Shown: positions 43,411-52,616 of the stretch, in pieces
How the letters are laid out: the number at the start of each line of letters is the position of its first letter
How positions within the stretch are numbered: the first letter of the stretch is position 1
NCBI RefSeq assembly: GCF_029688845.1
Contig: NZ_JARUKW010000002.1
Span: forward strand, 1 to 64,000
Source of the DNA: Natronococcus sp. A-GB1
GTDB taxonomy: Archaea; Halobacteriota; Halobacteria; Halobacteriales; Natrialbaceae
Length of the DNA: 64,000 nt
Direction: 5' to 3'
Notes under the pieces: model-generated
Seen by the model: only the letters and a program-made list of their open reading frames with translations
Told to the model about the DNA's origin: nothing
Database searches by the model: none
Program-made: the position numbers and the translations under genes

Positions 43411-43420
43411 GTATATAATA
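43411..43420 (-). promoter_or_regulatory. TATA-like box of the tctC operon
   Basis: TATTATATAC on the minus strand, 25-34 bp before ATG 43386. It decides the start in favour of 43386 over 43401 and suggests a leaderless transcript. Confidence 0.6.
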
Positions 43421-43564
43421 GTTTTGGATGCGATGCTCGGGAACAGGAAAAATCATTAGCAGAATGGTTAGAATAAGACCTCGTGTAAATAATTGCACAA
43501 GATCTGTAGTGTCTGTTTAGTATATTTGTATTTGCCCTCTGATATATATGGCCCCTACTGTCCG

Positions 43565-43574
43565 TACATATATC
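43565..43574 (+). promoter_or_regulatory. TATA-like box of the M20 deacylase gene
   Basis: TACATATATC lies 24-33 bp before ATG 43598. A second AT-rich motif (43541-43550, GATATATATG) lies further upstream. The 211-bp spacer thus carries divergent leaderless promoters. Confidence 0.55.
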
Positions 43575-43597
43575 GTTCGTACCACCCATCACCCCTC

Positions 43598-44902
43598 ATG
43601 AGCGAACGAACGGCGAGGAACCGAGTCGAAGAGGCGATCACTGATCGAGAGGACGAACTGCTGGGTCTGCTCGAGGATCTCGTCGCCGCGAAGTCGGTGA
43701 CCGGTCACGAACCCCGCGGACAGGGCGTGATGCTCGAGGCGTTCGACGACCTAGGTCTCGAGGTCGACACGTGGGAACCGAGCGTCGAGGATCTCGAGGG
43801 CCATCCCGGGTTCTTCCGGACGTCGTCGTACGACGAGCACGGGTACGACGGCCGGAAGAACGCGGTGGCCACCCTCCCGAGTTCCGGTGACGGACCGACG
43901 CTCGCCCTGTCGGGACACATCGACGTCGTTCCCGCGGCTCCCGAATCCGCCTGGGAGTCCGATCCCTGGACACTCCGCCGAGAGGGTGACGAACTCTACG
44001 GCCGCGGCGTCTCGGATATGAAGGGCGGACTCGCCGCGATGCTCGTCGCGGTCGAGGCCCTGCAGGACGAGTGGATCGACCTCGCAGGCGACCTCTACGT
44101 CCAGAGCACGATCGAAGAAGAGGCGGGCGGCGTCGGCGGCCTGCTCTCTGTCCTCGAGCGCGGGTACGTCCCCGACGCGGCGATCGTTCCCGAACCGTTC
44201 GGCCTGCCGAACGTCGGCATCGCCAGCGCCGGCGTAATGTTCTTCGACGTCACCGTTCCGGGAAAGAAGGCCCACGCCGCCTGGGGCCACCAGGGCGTCA
44301 GCGCCTTCGACAAGGCCTGTCTCGTTCGGAAAGCTCTCGAGGAACTGAACGACGAACGGCAGGCCAGGATCGACTTTCCGCCGGCCTACGGCGCCGATCC
44401 CGACCTCGAGGGCCACGTCACGAACATCAATCTGGGCGTCGTCGAGGGCGGCGACTGGCCCGCCTCGGTGCCCGCCGAGATGTTGTTGCAGGGTCGGGTG
44501 GGGTGGCCGCCTGGCGAGACGCGAGCCGAGGTTCGCGAGTCGATCGAGGGGGCGATTGCCGACGCCGCGAGCGAGGACGAGTGGCTCGCCGAGAACCCGC
44601 CGACCGTCGAGTGGACGGGCTGGAACGCCGCACCCCACGAGGTGTCTCGCGACGCCGAGATCGTCGAAATCGCGAAACGAAACGCCGAGTCCATTATCGG
44701 CGAGGAGGGGACGTTCGTCGGCGGCAACGCCGCCCTCGACGAACGCTTCTACCAGCGTTACTACGACGTGCCGGTCGTCACCGCGGGGCCGTACGGCCCG
44801 AACCTCCACGGCGTGGACGAGTACACGACCGTCACGTCGCTGCTCGAGACGGCACAGACCATCGCGACGTCTGCGATCGATTACTGCGGACTCGCGGAGT
44901 GA
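43598..44902 (+). CDS. M20-family deacylase/amidohydrolase, second copy
   Basis: 434 residues. Metal-site residues: H107 in LSGHIDVVPA, D140 in GRGVSDMKGG, E173/E174 in TIEEEAGG, E199 in VPEPFG and the late His in GPNLHGVDEY. It is divergent from tctC across a 211-bp promoter region and followed on the same strand by the acetamidase/formamidase gene. Both M20 proteins of the island share general motifs but differ in length and loops, so they may act on different acylated substrates. Confidence 0.88.
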   Translation: MSERTARNRVEEAITDREDELLGLLEDLVAAKSVTGHEPRGQGVMLEAFDDLGLEVDTWEPSVEDLEGHPGFFRTSSYDEHGYDGRKNAVATLPSSGDGPTLALSGHIDVVPAAPESAWESDPWTLRREGDELYGRGVSDMKGGLAAMLVAVEALQDEWIDLAGDLYVQSTIEEEAGGVGGLLSVLERGYVPDAAIVPEPFGLPNVGIASAGVMFFDVTVPGKKAHAAWGHQGVSAFDKACLVRKALEELNDERQARIDFPPAYGADPDLEGHVTNINLGVVEGGDWPASVPAEMLLQGRVGWPPGETRAEVRESIEGAIADAASEDEWLAENPPTVEWTGWNAAPHEVSRDAEIVEIAKRNAESIIGEEGTFVGGNAALDERFYQRYYDVPVVTAGPYGPNLHGVDEYTTVTSLLETAQTIATSAIDYCGLAE

Positions 44903-45013
44903 CTCGGGCGACTCGAGCGTTCTCGACGCCATCCTTCAGGGTCCGGGGGTCACTACATATCGGCGACAGGAGAAGCCGTACTTATTTCCCGAAAGACAGT
45001 ATCGTGAGATGAG

Positions 45014-46000
45014 ATGGCAACGCAACATGACGGACACCGCGTCGACTACCACCTCAGCGACGCCGACCACAACATCCACAACGCGTGGGACAACAGCCTC
45101 GAGCCCGTGCTCACGGTCGAACCCGGCGACGTCGTCCGGTTCGAGTGCCGCGACGCCGTCGACGGCCAGGTAACCGTCGAGTCCGGTCCCGAGGAGTTCT
45201 CGAACGTCAGCTTCGATCCGGTACACCCCCTGACCGGACCGGTCGCCGTCGAGGGCGCCGAACCGGGCGACGCCCTCGTCGTCGAACTGCGCAGCTTCCA
45301 GCACAAGGGCTGGGGGTACACCGGCTTCCTCCCCGGCGAGATGGGGCTCGGCCTCCTTCCCGAGGACTTTCCCGAGGCAGGGGTTCACATCTGGGACCTC
45401 GAGGGCGACGTCGGTCACTTCGTCAACGGGATCGAGGTTCCGCTCGACCCGTTCCCCGGGACGATCGGCGTCGCGCCGGCCGAGTCGGGCGAACACGACA
45501 CGCTCCCGCCCCGGCGCGTCGGCGGCAACATGGACGTCAAACACATGACCGCGGGCTCGACCGTTCGCCTTCCCGTCGAGGTCGACGACGCCCTCTTTTC
45601 GATCGGCGACTGCCACGCCGCACAGGGCGACGGCGAGGTCTCGGTGACGGGGATCGAGGCGCCGATGTTCGTCACCGCCCGGTTCGACCTGCAGAAAGAC
45701 GCCGAGATCAAACAGCCCCAGTTCGAGACCGACGGCCCGTTTACGCCGACCGGGCGCGACGAGCGGATGTACGGGACGACCGGAATCGCCGACGACCTGA
45801 TGGAGGCGGCGCGGCTCGCAGTGCGACACATGATCGATCACCTCCACGAGGAGCGCGACCTCACCCGCGGGGAGGCCTACATCCTCTGTTCGGCCGCGGT
45901 CGATCTGAAAATCAACGAGATCGTCGACGCCCCGAACTGGGTCGTCTCGGCGTACCTGCCCGAGAGCATCTTCCCCGACTCGGGCGTCGACACGATCTGA
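45014..46000 (+). CDS. Acetamidase/formamidase family protein
   Basis: 328-residue FmdA_AmdA-family amidase that would release ammonia from a short amide such as formamide or acetamide. Family motifs: GGNMDVKHMTAGS from residue 170 and GDCHAAQGDGEV at 198-209 (usually GDPHAAQGDGE). It follows the second M20 gene by about 110 bp on the same strand and likely shares its regulation. Placement suggests that imported nitrogen-containing acids are stripped of acyl or amide groups. Confidence 0.9.
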   Translation: MATQHDGHRVDYHLSDADHNIHNAWDNSLEPVLTVEPGDVVRFECRDAVDGQVTVESGPEEFSNVSFDPVHPLTGPVAVEGAEPGDALVVELRSFQHKGWGYTGFLPGEMGLGLLPEDFPEAGVHIWDLEGDVGHFVNGIEVPLDPFPGTIGVAPAESGEHDTLPPRRVGGNMDVKHMTAGSTVRLPVEVDDALFSIGDCHAAQGDGEVSVTGIEAPMFVTARFDLQKDAEIKQPQFETDGPFTPTGRDERMYGTTGIADDLMEAARLAVRHMIDHLHEERDLTRGEAYILCSAAVDLKINEIVDAPNWVVSAYLPESIFPDSGVDTI

Positions 46001-46028
46001 GCTGACTGGTCGCTCGGTTCGACGCCGA

Positions 46029-48809
46029 TCAGGCGTCGAGAATCTGTCGAACGACGTCAGGGGCGTCCTCGAGCGCCTCGTCCAGTTCGTCGACGTTCGG
46101 GCCGCCGCCCTGGGCGAAGTCCGGCGGGCCGCCCCCGCCGCCGCCGACCTTCGCGGCGAGCTCGCCGACGACCTCGCCGGCGTTGACGCCGACGCCGTCG
46201 GGAACAGCGACGACGAACTGGGCGCCGCTCTCGCCGCTACCCAGAATCGCGATATTGCCCTCGTCGCGGATGGCGGTCGCCGTCGCTCGAAGCTCGTCCA
46301 TGTCGGCGTCGATCCGGTCGACGACCGCCGCAGTGTCGCCGACCTCGATCTCGTCGCCGCCGCCACCGCCGCCCGCGCGGGCCGTGGCGAGCTGTTCTTT
46401 CAGGTCCTCGATCTCCTTGCCGCGGGCCTTCCACTCCTCGAAGAACCGCTCGGCGGTGTCGGGAACCTCCTCGGGCGAGACGTCGAGGACCTCGGCGGCC
46501 CCGTAGAGGGCGTCCTCGGTCTCCTGGGTCGCCGCGATGGCGGCCTCGCCCGCGGCGAAGGTGAGTCGCTCGACCCCGTCCTGGACCCGCTCGCTCGAGC
46601 GGATCTTGATCGTGCCGATCTCGCCGGTTCGGGCGACGTGGGTCCCTCCGCAGGCCTGGACGTCCTCGTCGACGTGGATCAGCCGGATCTGCTCGCCCGG
46701 CGGGATCCCGCCCTGATAGAGGTCGAACCCGTGCTCGCTCTCGGCGTCGTGGCGGTCGGGCCACTCCTGGGTCACCGGAGCGTTGTCCATCACGATCTCG
46801 TTTGCCTCCCGTTCGATTCGCTTGACGTCCTCGCGGGAGATCCGATCGTAGTGGCGCAGGTCGATCCGCGAGGAGTCGACGCCCTTCTGGGCGCCGGCCT
46901 GACGGACGTGCTCGCCGAGCACCTGGCGGGCGGCGTGGATGACGATGTGGGTCGCCGTGTGGTGGCGCATCAGCTGCCGGCGCCGATCGACGTCGAGATA
47001 CCCCTTCACGAACTCGCCCTTGTCCGGGTGGGCGTCGGTCCGGTGGAGAACGACGCCGTCCTCGATCTGGACGTCCTCGACCTCGACGGTGGCGTCGTCG
47101 GTCGAGAGCGTCCCGGTGTCGGCGGGCTGGCCTCCGCCCTCGGGGTAGAACATCGTCTGGTCGAGCACGACGTCGTACCCGTCCTCGCGCTCGAAGACGT
47201 CCAGGACAACCGCCTCGAACTCGGTGCGTTGCTGGTCGTCGTAGTACAGCTTCTCCGTCTCGGGGAGGTCCTCGAATCGGGCGTCGGTCTCGCCGGTCGC
47301 CTCCTCGAGTGCCTCGACGGTGTCGTGGCGCTGTGCGACGAGACTGTAGAAGTCGTCGGGAACGTCGACGTCTGCGCCGGCCTCGGCGGCGATACCCTCG
47401 ACCATGTCGGGCTGGATCCCGTGGGAGTCGTAGAGTTCGATCAGCTCCTCGGTCGGGATCGGCTCGCTCTTCTTTGCGTACTCCGTCGCGAGGGCTTCGA
47501 CCCGTCGACCGCCGCGCTCGAGGGTCTCGCGGTACTTCTCGACCTCGGTCCGGACGATGTCGCGGATCGTGTCGCGGTTCTCGTACTCGAGGCGTTCGGC
47601 CTGCATGTCGACGAGCTCGTCCAGCGGCGCGTCGACGCCGACGTTGTCACAGAGCCGTTTCGTTCGGCGAAGCACCATCCGGGCGAGATACCCCGTCCCG
47701 ACGTTCGAGGGGACGATCCCGTCGCCGAGCATGTACGCGAGGGTCCGGCAGTGGTCGGCGATCGCGTAGATGTCCTCGAGGGGCTCCATCAGTTGCTCGA
47801 GCTCGCCGGCGTCGACGCCGAGTTCGTCCGCGATCTCCCCGCGGGCGGTCTCCATATCCTCGGCCTCGTCGATGTCCATGTGGCCCGCCAGCTTGGCGGC
47901 ACGGTGGACCAGCTCGCTCTCGTCGTCGGAGTGATCGAGCTCGGCGTTGTTCTTCAGGAACTCGATCATGTCGGGGTAGATCGCCTCGTAGACGGTCGGC
48001 GTCCCCTGGGACACCCAGGTCCAGCGCTCGAGACCGTAGCCCGTGTCGACGATGTAGGTGTCCATGTAGGAGTAGCGGTTCCCGTCTTTCATCTCGAACT
48101 CGCCGTCGGGATCCTGCTCCATACACATGAAGACGAGCGTCGCGAGCTCGACGCCCTTGAAGATGACCTCGATCGCGGGGCCGGCGTTGCCGCCACCGAC
48201 CCACGGATCCTCGATGTAGATGACCTCCTCGAGGTCGACGCCCATCGAGTCGAAGAACTCGTCGCAGAGTTCTACTGTTCGGTCCTTCCAGTAGACCTCG
48301 CCCTGGTAGGCGTACTGATCTGGGTTCTCGAGGTCCTCGCGGGCGTTGAACGCGTGGTGGGCCATCATCTCGAACGCCATCGTGTGTCGACCCGTCTTCC
48401 CGACGTTGTCGATGTCCTGCATCCGGATACAGGGCTGGCTGATCGTCAGGGGATTCGCCGGCGGCGGCGTCTCCCCGCTCGTCACCAGCGGCTGGAAGTC
48501 GTAGATCGACGCCTGGGTCAACAGGACGTCGTCGCGCCAGCGGTTCGCCGCGACGGGGTAGGGCTCGATCCGCTCGTGGTCGTGGCCCTCGAAAAAGGAG
48601 AGGAACGTCTCCCGCATCTCTTCCAGACTGTGCTCCTCGTCGAACCCGGGGTTGCCGATGAAGTCGTACTCCTCGCAGGGCGGCTCGCCGCAGGTCTCTC
48701 GCTCGTAGTCGCGCGTCCAGAAGTGTGCGCCACAGGAGGGACACTCCTTGCGCTCGAAGCCTTCCTCCTCGAAGTACTCGAGGCGGTACTCCTCCTCCAG
48801 TTCACTCAT
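46029..48809 (-). CDS. alaS: Alanyl-tRNA synthetase (archaeal type)
   Basis: 926 residues. N-terminal archaeal extension with [19 protein letters not shown], the class II core, the editing domain with [13 protein letters not shown] and [11 protein letters not shown] zinc motifs, and the C-terminal DHHA1-like region with a glycine-rich stretch ([16 protein letters not shown]). It charges tRNA-Ala and edits Ser/Gly. Length and architecture are normal. Start ATG 48809; the upstream 14 codons are not family-like. Confidence 0.97.
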   Translation of the reverse strand: MSELEEEYRLEYFEEEGFERKECPSCGAHFWTRDYERETCGEPPCEEYDFIGNPGFDEEHSLEEMRETFLSFFEGHDHERIEPYPVAANRWRDDVLLTQASIYDFQPLVTSGETPPPANPLTISQPCIRMQDIDNVGKTGRHTMAFEMMAHHAFNAREDLENPDQYAYQGEVYWKDRTVELCDEFFDSMGVDLEEVIYIEDPWVGGGNAGPAIEVIFKGVELATLVFMCMEQDPDGEFEMKDGNRYSYMDTYIVDTGYGLERWTWVSQGTPTVYEAIYPDMIEFLKNNAELDHSDDESELVHRAAKLAGHMDIDEAEDMETARGEIADELGVDAGELEQLMEPLEDIYAIADHCRTLAYMLGDGIVPSNVGTGYLARMVLRRTKRLCDNVGVDAPLDELVDMQAERLEYENRDTIRDIVRTEVEKYRETLERGGRRVEALATEYAKKSEPIPTEELIELYDSHGIQPDMVEGIAAEAGADVDVPDDFYSLVAQRHDTVEALEEATGETDARFEDLPETEKLYYDDQQRTEFEAVVLDVFEREDGYDVVLDQTMFYPEGGGQPADTGTLSTDDATVEVEDVQIEDGVVLHRTDAHPDKGEFVKGYLDVDRRRQLMRHHTATHIVIHAARQVLGEHVRQAGAQKGVDSSRIDLRHYDRISREDVKRIEREANEIVMDNAPVTQEWPDRHDAESEHGFDLYQGGIPPGEQIRLIHVDEDVQACGGTHVARTGEIGTIKIRSSERVQDGVERLTFAAGEAAIAATQETEDALYGAAEVLDVSPEEVPDTAERFFEEWKARGKEIEDLKEQLATARAGGGGGGDEIEVGDTAAVVDRIDADMDELRATATAIRDEGNIAILGSGESGAQFVVAVPDGVGVNAGEVVGELAAKVGGGGGGPPDFAQGGGPNVDELDEALEDAPDVVRQILDA

Positions 48810-48928
48810 TACACGTGTGTTGGCCCCGCAGCGGGTAAAATAGTTCCGCAACCGTTATTCGGGATAGATTGCCTCACGGCGGCGGTCTCGGGCTCGGAAC
48901 GTCGATCGACCACCCTCGAAAGCGGGCA

Positions 48929-49423
48929 TCAGCGGTAGCCAAACGCCACCGCCAGGAGGACGACGAACGTACTCGCCAGCGCGCCGACAGCGACGACGGC
49001 GTCGTCGACCTCGAGCCAGACGAGGGGAACGAACCCGAGCAATAAGACGCCACAGCCGATAACGACGAACCCCAGCCGACGGCCAGTCTTCCGGTCGACA
49101 TCGGGCGTCGTCAACAGCTCCCGTTGATCGCGAACCGCGACGAGCCAGCCGAGAACGAAACACAACAGCGCGCTCGCGAGGATCGTCCCCGTCCCGACGA
49201 TCGTCGACGGGAGCTCGAGGACGATCGCCCCGGCCAGCGCGAACAGTCCGACGCCGACGATCCCGAGGACGGCAGCGTTCGCTCGAGCGCTCGCGTCATT
49301 GTCCGGCTCGAGGCCGTACAGCCGTCGCGTCCAGCTTCCGGCCCGAAGCGAGGCGAGGGCGAGCGCGAGACAGCCAGCGCCGACGGCGAGGAGAACGGCG
49401 ATTCCGCCAGTCGAGGGAGACAC
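48929..49423 (-). CDS. Membrane protein of unknown function
   Basis: 164 residues with about five helices (4-24, 48-68, 74-94, 116-134, 140-160). Start GTG 49423. A cytosolic loop near 95-115 holds DVDRKTGRRLG. No family recognised. It is 120 bp upstream of alaS on the same strand, perhaps separate. Confidence 0.55.
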   Translation of the reverse strand: MSPSTGGIAVLLAVGAGCLALALASLRAGSWTRRLYGLEPDNDASARANAAVLGIVGVGLFALAGAIVLELPSTIVGTGTILASALLCFVLGWLVAVRDQRELLTTPDVDRKTGRRLGFVVIGCGVLLLGFVPLVWLEVDDAVVAVGALASTFVVLLAVAFGYR

Positions 49424-50020
49424 GGCTGGCGAGCGGTACGTTCCGAACTGCGAAAGCTACGTCGAACGGATCGATACCAGTAGCGTGGGTCTCCTTTGAG
49501 AACCGTTTCTGGGACTCCGTTGGGCAGCTCGGTCACTACACGTGCGAATGGAACAGCCGGCATTGAGGCTGCAGCCTCAACTATCCACCGCTGGGTGGGA
49601 CTGAAAGGGGCTGGCGTTCTCGACCGTTCCGCCGACGCAAGCACGCGACTTCAAGGAGCGCGCGCAGCGAGTCAGAACGGTCGAGAACGGCAGGGGCTTT
49701 CGAGGTGAGACTGACGAGCAGCAGGTCCTGCTCGCACGAACACAGGGGATCGCCACACCCTCCCCAGCCAATTCGCTCGCTTCGCTCACGGCTTCCGCCG
49801 TTCGCATTGCCGCGGCGCACAGCGCCGCGCTCCGCTCGCTCATCCCTCGCGCAGTACCGTCTACCGTCCTCACTGGTGTTCGGCCGGTCGACAGCGCGCG
49901 CCACCGCAGAAAGAATGGTCGGACCGAAGTGATACGTCGTTCACCTGTACGGAACGCGAGGTTCACGGCCACACTGGATAACGAACTCGCAGCCCCGGCT
50001 ACCGATACCGAACGTCGCGT
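49424..50020. other. Intergenic region with structured element
   Basis: 597 bp between the membrane protein and rfcS. No credible gene. The part 49563-49830 is rich in perfect inverted repeats (described separately). ORFs of about 100-130 codons on the minus strand across 49577-49972 have biased Ser/Arg composition and follow the repeat structure rather than a protein family, so I reject them. Confidence 0.6.
49563..49829. repeat. Structured non-coding element with several perfect inverted repeats
   Basis: An 18-bp perfect palindrome (49563-49580), a CCACC-GCTG-GGTGG hairpin (49585-49598), a 15-bp perfect stem pairing 49615-49629 with 49675-49689 around a 45-nt loop, a 7-bp stem at 49715-49734 and an 8-bp stem with ACA loop at 49811-49829. 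The flanking sequence CTGAAAGGGGC is one I associate with recurring haloarchaeal intergenic elements, but I cannot confirm this. It may be a structured RNA or a small repeated element. Confidence 0.6.
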
Positions 50021-51013
50021 TCAGTCCTCGTTCTCGAGGGCCAGCGACGCCAGCATCGCCTCGAGTTGGAGCCGTTCGTTCGCGCCCTCCGTGATGCGGT
50101 AGTCGACCTCGCCGAGGCGCTCGAGCAGCCGCACGGTCGCCTTCTCGGGGATGTCGAACTGCCACGCGGAACGGTGAAGCTGGTCGATAACGTCCCCGCC
50201 AGCCAGCCCGCGTTCGGTCAGCAGATCCTCGAGGGCCGCGCGGGCGGCCGTGAAGTCGCCGTCGATGGCCTGGTCGACCATCGCCTCGACCTCCTCGGGT
50301 CGAGCGGTGGAGGTGATCGCGAAGACGGTCTCCTCGTCGACGACCTCGCCCATCACGGCCGCGGCCTGGAGGCCGTTGATCGCCTTGCGCATGTCGCCGT
50401 CGGCGGCGTAGACGAGCGCGTCGACGCCGTCGTCGGTGACCTCGATACCCTCGTTTTCGGCGATGTCGCGGATCTGCGCTTCGACGGCGTCCTCGGTGAG
50501 TTCGGTAAACCGGAAGACCGCACACCGAGACTGGATGGGGTCGATGATCTGGCTCGAGTAGTTACACGAGAGGATGAAGCGGGTGTTGTTCGAGAACTGC
50601 TCCATCGTCCGGCGCAGCGCAGACTGGGCGTCGCTGGTCAGTGCGTCGGCCTCGTCGAGGAAGATGATGCGGTGGTCGTATCCACCGAAAGAAGAGCGCG
50701 CGAAGTCCTTGATCCGATCGCGGACGACGTCGATCCCGCGCTGGTCGGAGGCGTTCAGCTCGAGGAAGTTCTCGCGCCAGTCGTCGTCGTAGACCTCGCG
50801 GGCGATCGCCTGGGCCGCGGTCGTTTTCCCGGTTCCGGCTGGCCCCGCGAACATGAGGTGGGGCAGGTCGTCCTGCTCGACGTAGCGCTGGAGGCGCGGC
50901 ACGATGTTCTCGTGGCCCTTGATCTCGTCGAGCCGCTCCGGGCGATACTTCTCGATCCAGACCTCGGTCTTGCCGGGAGTCGGCTCCGCCGCCTCGGCGT
51001 CGGCCTCGCTCAT
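50021..51013 (-). CDS. rfcS: Replication factor C small subunit
   Basis: 330-residue AAA+ clamp-loader subunit that loads PCNA with the large subunit RfcL. Walker A GPAGTGKT at 57-64, Walker B LDEAD at 119-123, sensor 1 around SCNYSS and the SRC motif at 162-164. No intein is present, whereas several haloarchaeal rfcS genes carry one. Start ATG 51013, three codons inside a longer frame. Confidence 0.96.
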   Translation of the reverse strand: MSEADAEAAEPTPGKTEVWIEKYRPERLDEIKGHENIVPRLQRYVEQDDLPHLMFAGPAGTGKTTAAQAIAREVYDDDWRENFLELNASDQRGIDVVRDRIKDFARSSFGGYDHRIIFLDEADALTSDAQSALRRTMEQFSNNTRFILSCNYSSQIIDPIQSRCAVFRFTELTEDAVEAQIRDIAENEGIEVTDDGVDALVYAADGDMRKAINGLQAAAVMGEVVDEETVFAITSTARPEEVEAMVDQAIDGDFTAARAALEDLLTERGLAGGDVIDQLHRSAWQFDIPEKATVRLLERLGEVDYRITEGANERLQLEAMLASLALENED

Positions 51014-51171
51014 ACCCACCACGAGGGGGAGCCGCCAGATAAATCGCCCGAAGGTCGTCCTCGAGGCGTCAGTGTGGTTCCGCCGGCTGGCTCGAGGACC
51101 ACCACGTTGAACGTCTCGAGTTCGTGGACGCGGGTGTCATGTTTTTCAGTTCACACGACGAGAGGGGAGCT

Positions 51172-52266
51172 ATGGCGTCCGAAACGTCCGTCCGGAAGCG
51201 ACTCGCCGTCGTTCTACTCGTCGTCGTCCTCCTCGGTGCAGTGCCAACGGGGGTCGCCGCCCAGTCCGAGTCGACCGTCGGCGGGACGGTCGTCGTCGAA
51301 GAGGGAGAGACGATCGACGACCTCGAGGCCGTCGCCGGCACCGTCGTCGTCGAAGGGACGGTGACGGGCGACGTCTCGGCCGCGGCCGGCGACGTCCGGA
51401 TCGAGAGCGGGGGCGAGGTCGGGGGCGACCTCGAGACCGCGTCGGGAAGCGTAACGATCGACGGCATCGTCGCCGGCGACGTCGACGTCGGAGCGGGCAA
51501 CGTCGCGGTCGGCGAGGACGGAACCGTCGGCGGCGACTTTACGGCCGGGGCGGGGAACGTCGTCGTCGACGGCACCCTCGAGGGCGACGCGGCGATCGGC
51601 GCCGAGACGATCACCCTGGGCGAGGGAGCATCGATCGCGGGCGACCTGCGCTACAACGGCGACCTGCAGGGTAACACCGACGCGGTCGCGGGCTCGATTA
51701 CCGAGGATTCCACGCTCGGGTTCGACATCGCACCGACGCTGCAACCGCTGGCGTCGTGGTTGGTTTCGCTGTATACCCTCGCGCTGAACCTGCTACTGGG
51801 TGCCGCCCTGCTCGCGTTGTTCCCGCGCTTTTCCGACGGCGTCGCCGAACGGGTCGCGACCGACCCCCTCCGGACCGGCGCGGTCGGCTTCGGCGTGCTG
51901 ATCGGCGTGCCAATCCTGCTCGTCGCCGCGGCGATCACGATAATCGGCATCCCGTTCTCGATCGTCGGCGGGTTCGCGTTTGCCCTCGTGATCTGGATCG
52001 GGATCGTCTACGGACGGTTCGCCGTCGCCGCCTGGCTGTTGGGGTACGCCGACCTCGAGAACCGGTGGCTCGCGCTGGTCATCGGCATGATCGGCGGCGC
52101 GATCCTCGCCCAGCTTCCGTTCGTTGGCGGGCTGTTGAACTTCCTGATCCTCCTGCTCGGGCTGGGTGCGTTGGCCTGGGGGCTGTACGCGCACCGACGA
52201 ACGCCGGGGGCTCGAGAGCCCGAGCACCGCGATCGGATCGGGCCCGACGAGCCGGCGAGCGACTGA
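51172..52266 (+). CDS. Bactofilin-like membrane protein
   Basis: 364 residues. Signal peptide (about 8-30), then a stretch of about 130 residues with short glycine-rich repeats (GTVVVEG, GDVSAAAGDV, GGDLETASGSV, GDVDVGAGNV) that would form a right-handed beta-helix as in bactofilins. Four or five helices follow (about 190-345) and an acidic tail. Polymer-forming domain outside or in the periplasm-like space combined with a membrane region resembles haloarchaeal polymer-forming proteins; cell-surface structural role is inference. Start ATG 51172. Confidence 0.78.
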   Translation: MASETSVRKRLAVVLLVVVLLGAVPTGVAAQSESTVGGTVVVEEGETIDDLEAVAGTVVVEGTVTGDVSAAAGDVRIESGGEVGGDLETASGSVTIDGIVAGDVDVGAGNVAVGEDGTVGGDFTAGAGNVVVDGTLEGDAAIGAETITLGEGASIAGDLRYNGDLQGNTDAVAGSITEDSTLGFDIAPTLQPLASWLVSLYTLALNLLLGAALLALFPRFSDGVAERVATDPLRTGAVGFGVLIGVPILLVAAAITIIGIPFSIVGGFAFALVIWIGIVYGRFAVAAWLLGYADLENRWLALVIGMIGGAILAQLPFVGGLLNFLILLLGLGALAWGLYAHRRTPGAREPEHRDRIGPDEPASD

Positions 52267-52322
52267 GACTCGGACACACCCGCAGTCGACGCGCTCAAGT
52301 CCGCCCTCGAGCAAGCACCGCC

Positions 52323-52541
52323 ATGCGCGTCACCGTCGACGTCAAAGGCGAGGGGAGCCACGAACTCGAACTTGGAGAGGTGGCGACCGACGCCCCCGAG
52401 CCGACCTACGCGGACCTGCTTCGGGAGATCGGTCTCAGCCCCCACGAGGTGAGCGTGCTGGTCGACGGCCGTCCCGTCCCCGAGGACCAACCCGTCGAGA
52501 GCGAGCGCGTGACCGTCCTCCGACTGATCAAGGGGGGCTGA
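52323..52541 (+). CDS. samp2: SAMP2-like ubiquitin-fold small archaeal modifier protein
   Basis: 72 residues, hidden inside a longer shadow frame. The sequence MRVTVDVKGEG ... LSPHEVSVLVDGRPVPEDQ ... VTVLRLIKGG closely resembles Haloferax SAMP2, including the terminal Gly71-Gly72 needed for activation by the E1-like enzyme UbaA. SAMP2 is both a protein modifier and a sulfur carrier for tRNA wobble uridine thiolation. Compared with the Haloferax protein it appears to have an extra ELGEVATDAPEP-type insertion near residues 17-28. Located between the bactofilin-like gene and the HTH-TOBE regulator. Confidence 0.9.
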   Translation: MRVTVDVKGEGSHELELGEVATDAPEPTYADLLREIGLSPHEVSVLVDGRPVPEDQPVESERVTVLRLIKGG

Positions 52542-52550
52542 TTCCGCGTC

Positions 52551-52616
52551 GCTACTCCTCGGTCTCAGACGTCACTACTCCTGAGATCGGACGTCCCTAC
52601 TCCTCGGTCTCGATCG
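52551..52616. repeat. Three tandem 22-bp units across the 3' end of the HTH-TOBE gene
   Basis: Units 52551-52572, 52573-52594 and 52595-52616 share the core CTACTCCT and similar flanks. The third unit contains the reverse-strand stop codon of the HTH-TOBE gene (52597-52599); the other two are its duplicates downstream. Period is not a multiple of three. Confidence 0.7.

Noticed and set aside
49577-49972. 131-codon minus-strand open frame
   Set aside because: It runs through the inverted-repeat element; Ser/Arg-rich composition with no family resemblance. Treated as non-coding.
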